From contig JANRAA010000115.1 in the NCBI GenBank assembly GCA_030728235.1, forward strand, positions 1 through 5,765: DNA of 5,765 nt, read 5' to 3'. The position numbers and the translations under genes are program-made. The notes beneath the pieces are model-generated. The model was given only the letters and a program-made list of their open reading frames with translations, was not told the DNA's origin and searched no databases. Shown piece by piece: positions 5,133 through 5,765 of the stretch; positions within the stretch are counted from its first letter, which is position 1; each line of letters starts with the position of its first letter. The DNA comes from Flavobacteriales bacterium (GTDB lineage: Bacteria; Bacteroidota; Bacteroidia; Flavobacteriales_D; Sanyastnellaceae).

Positions 5133-5765
5133 ATGATGCGCTTTTTAATCCTCTTTCTGTTACTTCCATTGTCGATGTTCTCTCAAAAGAAATTCGAACA
5201 AAGTCATGAGTTTGGCATTGTTGGAGGCACGGCGTATTATATTGGAGACCTCAACCCTTACAAGCATTTCGGGGGAGAGAAAAAGTTGGCGGCTGGATTG
5301 ATGTACCGCAGCAACTTATCGCGCAGATGGACCATCAAAGGGTCTTTCACGTATGGGTCGATTCAGACCAGTGATGCAAAAAGTTCTGACCCATGGATGG
5401 TCAATCGCAATTTGTCTTTCAAGAATGAAATCATGGAAGGCGCCGTTACTGCGGAGTTAAACTTTTTCAATTATCAAATCGGAAATCCGAAATATCCCAT
5501 TTCGCCCTATTTATTTCTTGGCTTAGCCTATTACAAACACAAGCCGCAAGCTCAGTATCAAGGCAGATATTACGAGTTGCAGCCATTGGGTACAGAAGGG
5601 CAAGGCACAACAGAAGGTGGTGATTTTTATGCTTTGAACGGCATTTCTTGGCCATTTGGCGCCGGTTTGAAAATCAATCTTTTTTCGATTGTAGCGGTTA
5701 GTTTTGAATGGGGAATGCGCAAAACATACACCGATTACCTCGATGATGTTAGCGGTAAGTATGTG
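5133..5765 (+). CDS. DUF6089-like outer-membrane beta-barrel protein (3' partial)
   Basis: An open frame of 211 codons runs from ATG 5133 (a second ATG follows at 5136) to the right edge with no stop. Residues 1-17 are a signal peptide (MMRFLILFLLLPLSMFS) with likely cleavage before QKKFE. The mature part begins HEFGIVGGTAYYIGDLNP, the opening strand of the Bacteroidota DUF6089 family, and goes on with alternating aromatic/hydrophobic strands such as SPYLFLGLAYYKH and FGAGLKINLF, as in an outer-membrane barrel. NRNLSFKNEIMEGAVTAELN is the other family-like stretch. Its function is not established; members are annotated as porin-like or outer-membrane proteins. It follows nadK by 65 bp on the same strand. 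In many Bacteroidota an isoprenyl transferase and bamA come next; that is known gene order, not seen here. Confidence 0.82.
   Translation, partial: MMRFLILFLLLPLSMFSQKKFEQSHEFGIVGGTAYYIGDLNPYKHFGGEKKLAAGLMYRSNLSRRWTIKGSFTYGSIQTSDAKSSDPWMVNRNLSFKNEIMEGAVTAELNFFNYQIGNPKYPISPYLFLGLAYYKHKPQAQYQGRYYELQPLGTEGQGTTEGGDFYALNGISWPFGAGLKINLFSIVAVSFEWGMRKTYTDYLDDVSGKYV

Noticed and set aside
1..5765. CRISPR array, transposon ends, tRNA or horizontally acquired island
   Set aside because: I found no regularly spaced repeats, transposase motifs, tRNA-like folds or obvious shift in base composition; all genes fit a chromosomal Bacteroidota background.

Overview
The window looks like ordinary chromosome of a Bacteroidota member, most likely from the Flavobacteriales or a related group. 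Four things point there. The proteins have clear Bacteroidota-type family members: a ClC channel with a CBS tail, a diheme peroxidase lipoprotein, a CBS-ACT protein paired with NAD kinase, and a DUF6089-type barrel protein. Shine-Dalgarno sequences are essentially absent. Three of the intergenic gaps carry exact TAnnTTTG boxes, the -7 element of the Bacteroidota primary sigma factor. Base composition is moderate and looks even throughout. I see no mobile element, CRISPR array, tRNA, rRNA or phage gene.

Layout: (1) 1-408, + strand: the C-terminal CBS pair of a ClC-type chloride channel/antiporter, cut by the left edge. (2) 404-438: a strong hairpin terminator between convergent genes. (3) 461-1825, - strand: a diheme cytochrome c peroxidase/MauG-family lipoprotein with its own likely promoter. 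(4) 1906-3398, - strand: a two-gene operon, pdxJ followed by a YbfF-type alpha/beta hydrolase, joined by an ATGA overlap. (5) 3399-3507: a divergent regulatory gap with a good pdxJ promoter, an inverted repeat over its -7 box, and a 13-bp palindrome just before the pdxJ start. (6) 3508-5067, + strand: a CBS-ACT protein with a TTG start, then nadK 27 bp downstream. (7) 5133-5765, + strand: an exported DUF6089-like outer-membrane barrel protein, cut by the right edge.

Functionally, the divergent block around 3450 joins cofactor genes: pyridoxal phosphate synthesis (pdxJ) on one side and NADP synthesis (nadK) on the other. From general knowledge of Bacteroidota gene order, nadK and the DUF6089 gene usually precede an isoprenyl transferase (uppS) and bamA, so the right side probably leads into an envelope-assembly cluster outside this window. 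The peroxidase and ClC genes look like unrelated neighbours. I found no convincing new biological system. The most notable points are the CBS-ACT protein beside nadK, with degenerate nucleotide motifs and a TTG start, and the dense regulatory structure between 3399 and 3507.
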